From contig JAGBQM010000040.1 in NCBI GenBank assembly GCA_017632855.1, forward strand, positions 1 through 46,944: DNA of 46,944 nucleotides. Reading direction: 5' to 3'. This document shows, one piece after another, positions 9,055-18,321 of this stretch. The stretch's first letter is position 1. The number at the start of each line of letters is the position of its first letter. The notes under the pieces are model-generated. The model was not told the origin of the DNA. It did no database searches and saw only the letters and a program-made list of their open reading frames with translations. Made by a program: the position numbers and the translations under genes. Source of the stretch: Aeriscardovia sp. GTDB lineage: Bacteria > Actinomycetota > Actinomycetes > Actinomycetales > Bifidobacteriaceae.

Positions 9055-12000
9055 GTGGATACTAAAAAGACCATAAAGCGCAACAGCTTTATTATGGCCT
9101 CAGGCACTTTGGCTTCGAGGTTGACAGGGCAAAGCCGCACTATTCTGTTGGCCGCAGCTCTTGGAGTGACGGGAGTGGCTGCAAACGCTTACCAGGTTGG
9201 CGGCCAAATCCCCCATGTGATTTTTAACCTCATCGAGGGCGGGCTTTTAAACGCCGTTTTAGTTCCTCAGATCGTTAGGGCTTTTAAAAAAAAATCACCC
9301 TCTGAAACCGTAAACAAAATACTGACCCTGGCCCTTTTAAGCTGCCTGGCAGTCACGGTACTTGTCATGATCTGCAGCCCCCTGCTTATAGATCTCTACA
9401 TCGACCCCGGCTGGAGCGAAGCGCAAAAGGCCCTGGCCAACGCCTTCACTTTATGGTGCGTGCCCCAGATCCTCTTTTACGGCGCCTACAGCGTAGTGGG
9501 GCAAATCCTGGCTTCCCAGGATAATTTCACGGCCTATGCGTGGAGCTCGGTGGCGGCGAATATAGTCAGCTGCATAGGCTACGGGCTGTTTTTCGCCTTC
9601 TTCGGCAACGCCGAGAAACAGGGGGTGGGATTCTGGAACCAAGGAAAGATCGCCCTTACTGCCGGAATGTGGTCTTTTGGAGTTTTAGTCCAGGCCCTCC
9701 TTCTTTTCATTCCGCTGCGCAAAATCGGAATAAAGCCCAGAATCAAATTCGGTATCAGGGGCATAGGCCTAAGGTCCATGGGGAAAGTGGCGGCTTGGAC
9801 CCTGGCTTCGATTGTAATAGACCAGGGCGTAGGGGTGGTAAATACCAGGATTGAAACCACGGCCCCCCTGGCCGCAGGAAACAGGCTGATGACGGCCGGG
9901 GCTTCCGCTTACGCCCAGGCCTTTCAAATCTGGATCCTCCCCTATTCCCTCATAACCGTTTCCATCGCTACGGCGGTATTTCCCGCGATCTCAAGGGCGG
10001 TGCAGGAAAGAAAAAGCGGGGAGATGAGAGAGCACCTGGCAAACTGCCTAAGGCAGACGGGCGTGATAATGCTCTTCTTCGTAGGCTGCTTTATCGCAAT
10101 GCCGGTTCCAATAGTGCGGGCCCTGCTTCCCACGGTAAACACCTTTGACGCCAACCTTTTGGCCGCTCCGCTTTTGGCCCTCGCCTTCAACCTCATCCCG
10201 ACGTCTGTCACCTTGCTTTTAAACAGGGTTTTTTACGCCTACGAGGACGGAAGATGGCCGTTTCTGCTTACCACTTTTCAAAACGCCGTGCAGATGGCGG
10301 TCCTCTTTTCCGGGCTTCACTTCATCTCCCCCGCGTACTGGGATATGTGGATAGCGGCTTCCATAACCATAAGCAACGTTGTTTTAATGCCCCTCTCCTA
10401 CTGGGCCATAAGCAAGCGCATGGGTTCCAGGATTAAAAACCAAAAAATCTTTTCCACCTACTTAAGATCTTTTGCCGCCGCTTGCGTATGCACGCTGGCA
10501 GGCACCCTTCTGGCCTTGGGCCTTTCGCGCGGGCTGAGGTTTTCCACTTCCCTCCACGGCCACATTTCCTGGTGGCAGGCAGCTTTGACCTGCCTTATCA
10601 CCGCCTGCGTCATGTTCATAATTTACTGGCTTTTGTGCAGGGCCATGAATGTAAAAGAACTGGGCGCAATGTTCGGATTCCTCAAAAGGGGAGGGAAAAA
10701 GGAAGATCCTCAGCAAGACAAGCCCCGCATTCCGAGGAAGGTATCTTCCCAGATTTGGTACTCCCAGACTCTTGAAGCCTCGCTTGCGCCCAGGGTTGTA
10801 AGATCTTCTAGAAGCCGACCCGTTGAAACATTTGTATCTTTGGAAAACGAAGGGCAGGTTATGATTCCATCCATCGGAGATACGATAGACAAACGCTACA
10901 CGCTTATCACCCAGTACCGCTCCGAGCTGGGCCTGAGCGCATGGCTGGCAAACGATCATACTCTTATGAAAGACGACCAGCTCTTTATTATCTCCGCCTC
11001 TTCCGAGGTTAAAGAAATAAACCGCATCGCTTCCAGCCTGATTCTTTCCAAAGATTCCCATTGCACCAAAGTTTTACATATACAAAACACTGAAGGCGTG
11101 CTGGTAATAGTCACGGATAAAGACCCCGGAACCGATCTGCACAGCTTCATAAAAGATTGCGGCTCAGTAAAGCCTGAGGTCGCCTACTTCGTCATCCATA
11201 AAGTGATAGACGCGGCCATGAGCCTGAAAAGGCAGGGCATCTACCACCACGCCCTCAGCTCCAAAGTGGTCAGGCTAAACGGCAGGGACGTCACTCTTGC
11301 CAACACTTCGATTTCCCCCATGCTAGAGCCTCCCCTTCCCGCCCTCAGCCAAAAGGAGGGGGCGGAAGAAAAGTGCATAAGGGATATCGTGGCCCTAATC
11401 TTTGAAATAATTTCCGGTCGGATTTTCGATCCCAAAGAAGACAAGAGGGAGTACGTGGGCATCTTGGATTCTTTGGAAGGCAAAGCCCCTTCGGACATGA
11501 TAGAAGTGTGCAGGAGGGGGTTGGAGCTGACCAAGTCGGAGGAGGGCCCTTACAAGCGCCCGCTTCCCATCCTCACTTTTCTCGAGCTTGACATGCTTTT
11601 AAAGGATCCCGACGACGGAAGGGCCCTTGAAGAGGCGCTTAAAGGGGGCAGTTTCCCGAATGCCCCCAGCGTGTCTCTGGTGGAATTTGCTCCGATAAAC
11701 TCGACTTCGGTATCCGACATCCCCTCCAAGATCGCTTCCAACACCTTTGTAAAACCCGTAGCGGGAACGGAAAAGAAGAAGGAACAGATAAATTCCCCCT
11801 GGACACGTCGCCAGCTTCTTTCCGAATCCAAAGAAAGCATAGAAAAAATCGATCCCTCCAGGACCCAGTTCTTCAACAACCGCTCTTCTTCTCAAACCAG
11901 GGTCGTGGCCAACAGATCCGTAAAGCTAGTAAAAGAGCCCCAACAGGTCAGAAGGCCCGCCCCCTCCCTCGCAAAAGCCCCGGAACAGAAAAAGGGAGGG

Positions 12001-12600
12001 GTGACGAAAAAGGCCATAATCACCTGCGCGGTGGTTCTGGTAGCTTTCTTCTGCGCATGGGCCATTTATTCCCTCCACTTAGGGGATCTGCATCTTGGTA
12101 CCAAGGAAACCGATATTACGTGGAATCTTAACGACAACGACGCCCCGATTCCAGGAGGCCTGGCGGAAGAAAAAGCCGATTCCAACGTAACGGGGGCCTT
12201 TTCCAACTCTTCTGCCTCCTCTTCCTCTTCCCTTCCCACCGAAAAGGCCGCCTCCGCCGTCCCGGCCCCGGCCGCGACTCTTCAAAGCTACACTCTGCAA
12301 TCCCTTAGAACTTTCAGCGTTCCAGGCAAAACGGGGCTTGGAATCTATATAGAGCTCGAAAGCCCCCAAAAAGTCCACGAAGTGGAAATTTCCACGCCCC
12401 AATCCGGAGGCAAAGCCGAAATCTTTACGGATTCCACCATAAGCAATCCGCAAAACGGAACCGCCGCAGCCAGTTTTTCCTTTGTTTCCGGAAGCAATAA
12501 AATCGCCTTGTCCCAGGTAAGGATTACCCAAGACCTAGTGGTCTGGATTTCGCAAATTCCTACAGGCGGATTCGAATACGATTCAGTTCAGGTTTTTTAA
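9055..12600 (+). CDS. murJ: MurJ lipid II flippase fused to pseudokinase domain
   Basis: The 1181-residue product has MurJ as its first ~535 residues: about 14 transmembrane helices, ASRLTGQSRT near residue 20 and FNLIEGGLLNAVLVP near 59. MurJ flips the lipid-linked peptidoglycan precursor to the outer face. A basic cytoplasmic linker leads to a kinase-like fold at about 603-850. It lacks the catalytic residues: the HRD position reads YHHALS near 726 and no DFG is seen, so it is a pseudokinase. A low-complexity linker, a single transmembrane helix at about 986-1006 and a ~100-residue extracellular beta-rich domain follow. This matches mycobacterial MviN, whose pseudokinase recruits the FHA protein FhaA after phosphorylation by PknB; the same control here is inferred. 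GTG start 3 nt after the DUF6049 stop. Confidence 0.93.
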   Translation: MDTKKTIKRNSFIMASGTLASRLTGQSRTILLAAALGVTGVAANAYQVGGQIPHVIFNLIEGGLLNAVLVPQIVRAFKKKSPSETVNKILTLALLSCLAVTVLVMICSPLLIDLYIDPGWSEAQKALANAFTLWCVPQILFYGAYSVVGQILASQDNFTAYAWSSVAANIVSCIGYGLFFAFFGNAEKQGVGFWNQGKIALTAGMWSFGVLVQALLLFIPLRKIGIKPRIKFGIRGIGLRSMGKVAAWTLASIVIDQGVGVVNTRIETTAPLAAGNRLMTAGASAYAQAFQIWILPYSLITVSIATAVFPAISRAVQERKSGEMREHLANCLRQTGVIMLFFVGCFIAMPVPIVRALLPTVNTFDANLLAAPLLALAFNLIPTSVTLLLNRVFYAYEDGRWPFLLTTFQNAVQMAVLFSGLHFISPAYWDMWIAASITISNVVLMPLSYWAISKRMGSRIKNQKIFSTYLRSFAAACVCTLAGTLLALGLSRGLRFSTSLHGHISWWQAALTCLITACVMFIIYWLLCRAMNVKELGAMFGFLKRGGKKEDPQQDKPRIPRKVSSQIWYSQTLEASLAPRVVRSSRSRPVETFVSLENEGQVMIPSIGDTIDKRYTLITQYRSELGLSAWLANDHTLMKDDQLFIISASSEVKEINRIASSLILSKDSHCTKVLHIQNTEGVLVIVTDKDPGTDLHSFIKDCGSVKPEVAYFVIHKVIDAAMSLKRQGIYHHALSSKVVRLNGRDVTLANTSISPMLEPPLPALSQKEGAEEKCIRDIVALIFEIISGRIFDPKEDKREYVGILDSLEGKAPSDMIEVCRRGLELTKSEEGPYKRPLPILTFLELDMLLKDPDDGRALEEALKGGSFPNAPSVSLVEFAPINSTSVSDIPSKIASNTFVKPVAGTEKKKEQINSPWTRRQLLSESKESIEKIDPSRTQFFNNRSSSQTRVVANRSVKLVKEPQQVRRPAPSLAKAPEQKKGGVTKKAIITCAVVLVAFFCAWAIYSLHLGDLHLGTKETDITWNLNDNDAPIPGGLAEEKADSNVTGAFSNSSASSSSSLPTEKAASAVPAPAATLQSYTLQSLRTFSVPGKTGLGIYIELESPQKVHEVEISTPQSGGKAEIFTDSTISNPQNGTAAASFSFVSGSNKIALSQVRITQDLVVWISQIPTGGFEYDSVQVF

Positions 12601-12776
12601 TTTCCTCTAAAATTTCACATTTAAGGCGCACTGGCCTCTTATTTGCGATACAATAAGCAAGCTTGACTATTTGGCACGCACGATTGCCCGCTTATTATTC
12701 ACTACAGTCATGTCGCGATTTTTTAGCCATGTCATAAATCCTTTTTTCTTTTCTCTTTTGAAATAAGGAGTAAAAG

Positions 12777-14285
12777 GTGGAAAAAAAACAAGTTAAAAAA
12801 CTGACTATGTTCGGATTCCTGTCCATGACAGCTTCCATGGTCATGGCCATGTACGAATATCCGAGCTTTGCTACAAGCCGCTTCGCCGTCGTATTCTTCG
12901 TACTTTTGGGCGGCATATTCTGGTTCCTTCCCACGGCTTTGATTTCTGCCGAAATGGCATCAGTGGAAGGCTGGAGCGAGGGAGGCGTCTTCGGCTGGGT
13001 CGGAAACGCCCTCCACAGCGACAAAGTGGGCTTCATGGCCCTGTTCTTCCAATGGTTCCAGATAACCGTAGGACTCGTAACCATGTCCTACTTCGTCATA
13101 GGAATGCTGGCCGATATTTTGAACTGGCAGGCCCTAAACAATCTTCCATGGCTTAAATTCCTGGCCTGCCTGGTGTTATTCATCATCATCAACCTCATGC
13201 AGCTGGGAGGCACCAAGCATACGGCCATCATTGCAAAATGGGGCTTCATGCTTGGAATTTTGCTTACCTCCCTCATCTTCTTCATCTGCGCCATAGTCTA
13301 CCTGGCCCAGGGCAACCCCGTTCAGATTACATTCGGGGCCCATCAGTTCTTCCCGAGCTTTGCAAACGTTGGAAACCTTACGATTTTCGCGACCTTCATT
13401 CTCGCCTACTCGGGCGTTGAAGCCTCGGGCTCCCACATCGACGAGCTTGAGAACCCCGGAAGAAACTACCCTCTGGCAATGATCATCATAGTTATCCTCG
13501 CCATCGTGCTGGACGCCTTCGGCGGCTTGGCCGTGGCCTGCGTCATTCCTCAGCAGCAGCTTTCTTTGAACTCAGGAATCTTCCAGACCCTTTCCGTGCT
13601 CTTCTTCCACTTCTCCCCCTACGCCACCGGAGCTATCGACATCGTCAGCATCCTTATAGTGCTGGGAGTTGTGGCAGAGATCGGATCATGGATTGTAGGG
13701 CCTTCCGCCGGCATGAGGACTTCCGCCCAATACGGCATGATGCCCCAGTGGATTACCAAGACCAATAAGCACGACGTGCCTGTCAACATGCTCTTCATAC
13801 AGCTTTTGGTATACATAATGTGGGATGCTATTTTGACCTTCGGAGGAAACGGCGGAAACGTCTCCTTCCTGGTAGCAACCACCCTCACCACCCTTATCTA
13901 CCTCGTGTGCTACATAATGATGTACATAGGCTACTTCAAGCTGATATTTGCCGAAAAGAACCTGAAGCGCACCTACAGCGTTCCGGGCGGAATAGTTGTG
14001 AAGTTCATAGTGGCAATATGTGGAATCTGCACTTCCGTCTTCGCTTTCTGCATGTCCTTTACTCCATCCACGGCTCTTACGAGCAGCCAGACGGTGACGT
14101 TTATAGTCCTATTGGTCATCTGCTTCTGCATAGCCGTCGTTATTCCTATCATCATTTCCGCCTTCCAGAAGGTATATGCAAAGCATGTGCCCGAAGGAGA
14201 GCTTAAGATTATGCACTACAAGCTCGTAAGGCAGCAGGCGGCGCAGCAAAACGCGACTCAGCCTGCCCAGGTTCAGCAAAATTAA
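12777..14285 (+). CDS. gadC: GadC-like glutamate/GABA antiporter, copy 1
   Basis: This 502-residue APC-family transporter has 12 predicted membrane helices. It closely follows E. coli GadC: GFLSMTASMVMAMYEYPSF near the N-terminus, GGIFWFLPTALISAEMA, LGGTKHTA, YSGVEASGSHIDELENPGR and AEIGSWIVGPSAGM. GadC imports glutamate and exports GABA, removing protons when coupled to glutamate decarboxylase. The C-terminal tail (about residues 465-502) is Gln-rich and unlike the pH-sensing plug of E. coli GadC, so gating may differ. GTG start with AAGGAG (12765-12770) 6 nt upstream. Its own terminator follows. The decarboxylase gene lies 6 kb away on the other strand. Glutamine or another amino acid as substrate remains possible. 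Confidence 0.85.
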   Translation: MEKKQVKKLTMFGFLSMTASMVMAMYEYPSFATSRFAVVFFVLLGGIFWFLPTALISAEMASVEGWSEGGVFGWVGNALHSDKVGFMALFFQWFQITVGLVTMSYFVIGMLADILNWQALNNLPWLKFLACLVLFIIINLMQLGGTKHTAIIAKWGFMLGILLTSLIFFICAIVYLAQGNPVQITFGAHQFFPSFANVGNLTIFATFILAYSGVEASGSHIDELENPGRNYPLAMIIIVILAIVLDAFGGLAVACVIPQQQLSLNSGIFQTLSVLFFHFSPYATGAIDIVSILIVLGVVAEIGSWIVGPSAGMRTSAQYGMMPQWITKTNKHDVPVNMLFIQLLVYIMWDAILTFGGNGGNVSFLVATTLTTLIYLVCYIMMYIGYFKLIFAEKNLKRTYSVPGGIVVKFIVAICGICTSVFAFCMSFTPSTALTSSQTVTFIVLLVICFCIAVVIPIIISAFQKVYAKHVPEGELKIMHYKLVRQQAAQQNATQPAQVQQN

Positions 14286-14320
14286 TGTAATTGAGACTGA
14301 TGGCCTTATAGGCTAAATTT

Positions 14321-14350
14321 CCCCGAGTTTTAACCTCGGGGGTTATTTTT
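14321..14350 (+). terminator. Intrinsic terminator after first gadC
   Basis: CCCCGAG (14321-14327) pairs with CTCGGGG (14335-14341) around a 7-nt loop and is followed by a T-rich run (GTTATTTTTTT). Confidence 0.85.
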
Positions 14351-14591
14351 TTAAAAGTTTTTCAAAAATCGGAAAGGGAAAAGGCGGATTTCGGCAATAT
14401 CGGGATGCGCGCCAAGAAGACTAAATCTACATATAATTTTATTCGGGATGCAATCCTAACCTTGGCGGCGCCTGTTAATCTTCCGTCCGCCGCGGGCCTG
14501 ACCAGGGGATCCGGTCTGCTACATCCTTACGTGCAGGCCGTTGGACTGCGCAAAGATTTCGGGGTTCCTACAAAGAAGTGGGGTGGCCGTA

Positions 14592-14735
14592 ATGAAGGCT
14601 GTTGAATTGATTCAGCGCCGGAAGGCCGATATGCGCGAAAGAGGCCCGTTTTATACCCTTCCCGCTTTTCACGGGAGCCGACCCATCACCTCTGTGGTGC
14701 TTTCCGATTTGTTTATTCTCCTTAAATTCTTCTAG
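14592..14735 (+). CDS. Possible 47-residue small protein or leader peptide
   Basis: ATG at 14592 is preceded by a G-rich possible ribosome site (GTGGGGTGG). The ORF ends with TAG at 14733-14735, one base before the terminator hairpin region. The product starts MKAVELIQRRKADMRERG and has a hydrophobic end (VVLSDLFILLKFF). I know no homologue. The tight stop-to-terminator spacing favours a real translated unit, but it may be chance. Confidence 0.3.
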   Translation: MKAVELIQRRKADMRERGPFYTLPAFHGSRPITSVVLSDLFILLKFF

Positions 14736-14790
14736 GCGCTCTGCAGGATCCGGATGTTTGCGGATTTTGCAGAGCCTTCGCTTTTTTTTG
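14736..14790 (+). terminator. Strong intrinsic terminator before second gadC
   Basis: CTCTGCA (14739-14745) pairs perfectly with TGCAGAG (14768-14774). The inner arms GGATCCG and CGGATTT pair with two G-U wobbles, giving a 14-bp stem and 8-nt loop. TTTTTTTT follows at 14782-14789. There is no obvious annotated gene just upstream, so it may act as an attenuator for gadC copy 2. Confidence 0.8.
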
Positions 14791-14839
14791 GGGATAGTTC
14801 GATCGAGGAAGTTATTCGCTAAGGAAGTGAACAGATTAA

Positions 14840-16372
14840 ATGTCTGGAAACAACTCGACTGCAGTCAAGCGCAACCTGACGCTATTCGGTTTCTTCGCCA
14901 TGACGGCTTCCATGGTCATGGCGGTTTACGAGTACCCGAGCTTCGGCACTTCGGGATTTGCATGCATCTTCTTCGCCCTCTTAGGCGGCATCTTCTGGTT
15001 TTTGCCCATGGCTTTCATGGCGGCGGAAATGGCGTCGGTTGACGGTTGGAGCGCGGGCGGCGTATTCGGATGGGTCGGAAACGCCCTCCATTCCGACCGC
15101 CTGGGATTTATGGCCCTCTTCTTCCAATGGTTCCAAATCACCGTCGGATACGTCACCATGTGCTACGTAATCATCGGCCTGCTTTCCCAAATCTTTAACT
15201 GGCAAGCCCTGAACAACACGGCGTGGATTAAATTCATAGCCGTTTTGGTAATCTTTGGAATAGTCACCCTCCTGCAGCTGGGAGGCACCAAGTACACCAC
15301 CACCATTGCAAAGATTGGCTTTATAGTAGGCATTCTCGTTTCCGCCATCATTCTCTTCATATTCGCCATAATCTACTTGGCCCAGGGCCACCCGGTGCAG
15401 ATAAAGTTCGGCGCCAGCGAGTTCTTCCCGAGCTTTGCAAACGTTGGAAACCTTACTATATTTGCAACCTTCATTTTGGCTTATACCGGCGTTGAGGCCT
15501 CGGGCTCCCACATCGACGAGCTGCAAAAGCCTGAAAGAAACTATCCGGCCGCCATGTTCATTTTGGTAGTTATAGCGATAGTCTTCGATTCCCTTGGCGG
15601 CATAGCCGTGGCCAGCGCCATTCCTGAAGAGAACCTTTCCTTGAACTCCGGCCTCTTCCAGACTTTGCAGTACCTTATGTACAAAGTGACGGGGTCCTAC
15701 ATCCTCGACTGGCTCCTCGACATCGTCTGCATTTTGGTCTGCTTCGGCATCATAGCCGAGATCGGATCGTGGATTGTAGGGCCTTCCGCCGGCCTCAGGG
15801 ACAGCGCCCAGTACGGCATGATGCCGATGGGGATAAAGAAGGTAAATAAGCACAACGTGCCCACCACCGTCCTCATCATCAACTGCATCCTCGTCCTCTG
15901 CTGGGACGCTCTGCTCACCTTCGGCGGCTCCAGCGGCGCCGGAAACGTGTCGATACTTGTGGCAGAGACGCTTACCACATGCATCTATCTGGTCACTTAC
16001 CTGTTTATGTGCGCGGCCTACTACACCTTGATATTCAAGTGGAAGAGCCTGCACAGGACTTATAACGTGCCGGGGGGAATAGTAGTAAAGACCATAGTCG
16101 CCATTTGCGGAACCGTGACTTCCGTTTTTGCCCTCGTGGTTTCCTTCTTCCCCTCGACGGCGCTGACCCCAAGCGGGCAGGTGGAGTATGAGGTGCTCCT
16201 GGTGATAGCCTTCATAATCGCCATCGTCATCCCGATCATCATTTCCGCCTTCCATAAGAACTACGTGTCCAAGATAGATCCTTCTCAGATCAAGTACCTC
16301 ACCTACAAAATGGCGAAGATGCAGAAGGCTCAGGCAGAGGTTTCCGCTCAGAACGCGAATACCAACGCCTGA
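14840..16372 (+). CDS. gadC: GadC-like glutamate/GABA antiporter, copy 2
   Basis: This 510-residue paralogue of the preceding gene has the same 12-helix APC architecture and near-identical motifs (FFAMTASMVMAVYEYPSF, LGGTKYTT, YTGVEASGSHIDELQKPER, AEIGSWIVGPSAGL). MTASMVMAVYEYP and VGPS are shared with E. coli GadC. The two copies differ most in loops and the C-terminal tail, here ending in Lys/Gln/Ala-rich sequence. One copy may serve glutamate/GABA and the other a related exchange; that is inference. The ATG has a weak AAGGAAG ribosome site. It is preceded by a terminator-containing leader that could control read-through. Confidence 0.85.
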   Translation: MSGNNSTAVKRNLTLFGFFAMTASMVMAVYEYPSFGTSGFACIFFALLGGIFWFLPMAFMAAEMASVDGWSAGGVFGWVGNALHSDRLGFMALFFQWFQITVGYVTMCYVIIGLLSQIFNWQALNNTAWIKFIAVLVIFGIVTLLQLGGTKYTTTIAKIGFIVGILVSAIILFIFAIIYLAQGHPVQIKFGASEFFPSFANVGNLTIFATFILAYTGVEASGSHIDELQKPERNYPAAMFILVVIAIVFDSLGGIAVASAIPEENLSLNSGLFQTLQYLMYKVTGSYILDWLLDIVCILVCFGIIAEIGSWIVGPSAGLRDSAQYGMMPMGIKKVNKHNVPTTVLIINCILVLCWDALLTFGGSSGAGNVSILVAETLTTCIYLVTYLFMCAAYYTLIFKWKSLHRTYNVPGGIVVKTIVAICGTVTSVFALVVSFFPSTALTPSGQVEYEVLLVIAFIIAIVIPIIISAFHKNYVSKIDPSQIKYLTYKMAKMQKAQAEVSAQNANTNA

Positions 16373-16383
16373 CTTTTGGAGCT

Positions 16384-16412
16384 TTGACAGTTCTTTTAGC
16401 TTAGAGTAAAAT
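16384..16412 (+). promoter_or_regulatory. Promoter of the tandem ABC operon
   Basis: TTGACA (16384-16389), a 17-bp spacer and TAAAAT (16407-16412) make the best sigma-70-like promoter I see in the window. Transcription would begin near 16419, just before the start codon at 16437. Confidence 0.75.
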
Positions 16413-16436
16413 TTCGGCAAACAGGGATCTCTCTGG

Positions 16437-17414
16437 ATGCCGATTTTTTATGACAGAAAGGGAATGGATAATTTGGAAAGCAACATCTCTGAAGGGCCAG
16501 GGGCGAAGGTTTTGCCCGAAAAATCTCCGGGAGAAAGTCCAATTCTCAGCATCAGGGGCGTGAAGGTCAAAAGGTGGCGAAATCAGATCCTGGATCTTCC
16601 GGATGAAAATATAGACATCTTTTTGGGAGATACCGTCGGCCTTATAGGAGAAAACGGAGCCGGAAAGACTACTTTAATAAACTGCATCGTGGGCAAAATC
16701 GCTTATCAGGGATCGATAGAGCGCAACTTCACGATTCAGGACTTCGGCGTCCAATTCCAATACAATGACTACGATCCGCCGGTGAAAGTGAAGGAACTAA
16801 TGGAAGCCGTGTGCCAAAAGAGCGTTTCCAATCCGGAGCTGAAAGCGGCTATGAAGAAATTTGAGCTTGAAGGAATCCTTCCCAAAAAAGTGAAGAAGCT
16901 GTCGGGAGGGGAACGCAAGAGGCTCACCCTGTTTTTGGCTATCTTTAAAAAGCCTAAGCTTTTAATCCTCGATGAGCCTACGGGCGCTCTTGACTACCAA
17001 AAGCGTCGCAAGATCCTCCACACCCTCAAAGTGGCAATGGACAAAAAGACCGTCCTGATTTCCACCCACTACTATGACGACATAGAGGATTGGGCAAACA
17101 AGATCTTGATACTGGAAAAAGGCAAAGTGGTCTTTTTCGGAACGGTAAAGCAGCTTGAAGAGCGCTACCCCCTCTACTCGCTTATCCGCATACCCATGGA
17201 CATGCGCGAAAAGGCGGATTTCGGCTCCCTCAAAGTCATTGAGCTGGACGACGAAGTGAACCTCGGAGTGGCGACCCAATCGGAAGAAGAAGAGGATGAG
17301 TTTATGGCATCCTGCAGAAGGGGCGGCATTCCGGCCCACCGGGAAGAAAAACTTTACGGCATCTACGTTTTGGCGCTGGATGAATTTAAGGAAAGGGCGC
17401 AGGATCGGCAATGA
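16437..17414 (+). CDS. ABC transporter ATPase, pair 1
   Basis: This 325-residue ATPase subunit has Walker A GENGAGKTT at 71-79, a Q-loop near 107, signature LSGGE at 155-159, Walker B LLILDEP ending at Glu180 and a switch His in STHYYDD. It is of the kind paired with ABC-2 permeases in drug, peptide or polymer export. The N-terminal ~35 residues before the ATPase fold and the ~70-residue C-terminal extension after the H-loop are unusual additions, both shared in part with the second ATPase. Its last codons overlap the permease start as ATGA. An alternative start at ATG 16464 exists but has poor ribosome-site spacing. Substrate unknown. Confidence 0.88.
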   Translation: MPIFYDRKGMDNLESNISEGPGAKVLPEKSPGESPILSIRGVKVKRWRNQILDLPDENIDIFLGDTVGLIGENGAGKTTLINCIVGKIAYQGSIERNFTIQDFGVQFQYNDYDPPVKVKELMEAVCQKSVSNPELKAAMKKFELEGILPKKVKKLSGGERKRLTLFLAIFKKPKLLILDEPTGALDYQKRRKILHTLKVAMDKKTVLISTHYYDDIEDWANKILILEKGKVVFFGTVKQLEERYPLYSLIRIPMDMREKADFGSLKVIELDDEVNLGVATQSEEEEDEFMASCRRGGIPAHREEKLYGIYVLALDEFKERAQDRQ

Positions 17415-18235
17415 AGTACTATTTTGCAATGAGCATAAAGCGCCTTCTGCGCGCTCCAACAGCCCTCATTTTTGACTTGGCCTACCCCGTTTTTATCGTA
17501 GTTCTCGACGGAGTTTTGTCCAGGCACTACATGGTGGAGGACAAGTCCTGGCTTAACTACAACATTTCCGCAGTCATCGCCACGAGCCTCGTCCCCATGG
17601 CCTGCATCGCCTTCTCTATGTATGCAGCCAGGCAGATTGGAAACGGGAGCGTGACCCGGCTCAACTATTTCGGTGTCAAGACCCGCTGGCTCATGCTGGC
17701 AGATCTTTTGGCCCAAACCGTATGCGCAACCATGGGCATAGCGCTTGCGATGATCGCAGGCTGGCTCTGGTTTAAGCTCAAAGCTCCAAGCGCCGGCTAC
17801 TTTTTCGCCTATATTCTCCAGATCTTTTACGCGCTCGTCACCATCATGGTTTGGGGGCAGATACTGGGAGTTTTAATCAGACACGCCATGGGCACGGTGG
17901 TAGTCGGGCTTTTGGCGACCTTCTTTTTGAATTTCTGTTCAAACGTGATCAGCGGAACGCTGGCGCAGGGGGCGCCCAGGGGGGTTCAGATAATGGCGGA
18001 GTGCTTCCCTATGAGCTGGGTCAACTATAAGATGCCCGCCATCTGGCTCGGGCACTCCTATTGGGCTTCAAAGTTCCTCTGGATCGCAGCCATATGGCTG
18101 GCAACCGGGCTCGTCATCCTTTGGTTCATGAGCCTGGCCGGAAATCCCTTTATCAGGGCCGTGCAAAAACAGAAGATTCAATCCATAGGCGCCAAAAGAA
18201 GTAAAGCTGAAACAGGAGCGGCAGCCGAAAAGTAA
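17411..18235 (+). CDS. ABC-2 type permease, pair 1
   Basis: This 274-residue membrane protein has about six hydrophobic helices (for example LMLADLLAQTVCATMGIALAM) and the ABC-2 permease layout. Start overlaps the ATPase stop (ATGA). A motif just after the second helix, SVTRLNYFGVKTR, is shared with the second permease (SLERLNYFGVKTR) and probably lies in the coupling helix region. The protein ends in a basic, Ala-rich cytoplasmic tail. It would form the membrane half of an exporter with its partner ATPase. Substrate is not indicated by neighbours. Confidence 0.85.
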   Translation: MKYYFAMSIKRLLRAPTALIFDLAYPVFIVVLDGVLSRHYMVEDKSWLNYNISAVIATSLVPMACIAFSMYAARQIGNGSVTRLNYFGVKTRWLMLADLLAQTVCATMGIALAMIAGWLWFKLKAPSAGYFFAYILQIFYALVTIMVWGQILGVLIRHAMGTVVVGLLATFFLNFCSNVISGTLAQGAPRGVQIMAECFPMSWVNYKMPAIWLGHSYWASKFLWIAAIWLATGLVILWFMSLAGNPFIRAVQKQKIQSIGAKRSKAETGAAAEK

Positions 18236-18321
18236 TTTTCTTTCTGGTTATTTTCTTCCGTTTTCAGTTACAATTTCAATAAATATCCGATACAGCCGGA
18301 GTTAGTTTTATTTGGAGGAAA

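Larger units (their letters stand above)
14351..14839 (+). other. Leader region upstream of the second gadC
   Basis: This stretch of about 490 bp has no clear conserved gene. It holds a perfect TATAAT at 14432-14437 (weak -35 match), a short ORF at 14592-14735 and a strong terminator-like hairpin at 14736-14790 that ends about 50 nt before gadC copy 2. It could be a small-RNA or small-protein gene, or a long regulatory 5' leader with an attenuator. I recognise no known riboswitch class. Confidence 0.5.

Noticed and set aside
14981..16420. 479-codon open frame antisense to gadC copy 2
   Set aside because: Low-complexity Asp/Tyr/His/Gly content typical of a shadow of a hydrophobic membrane gene.
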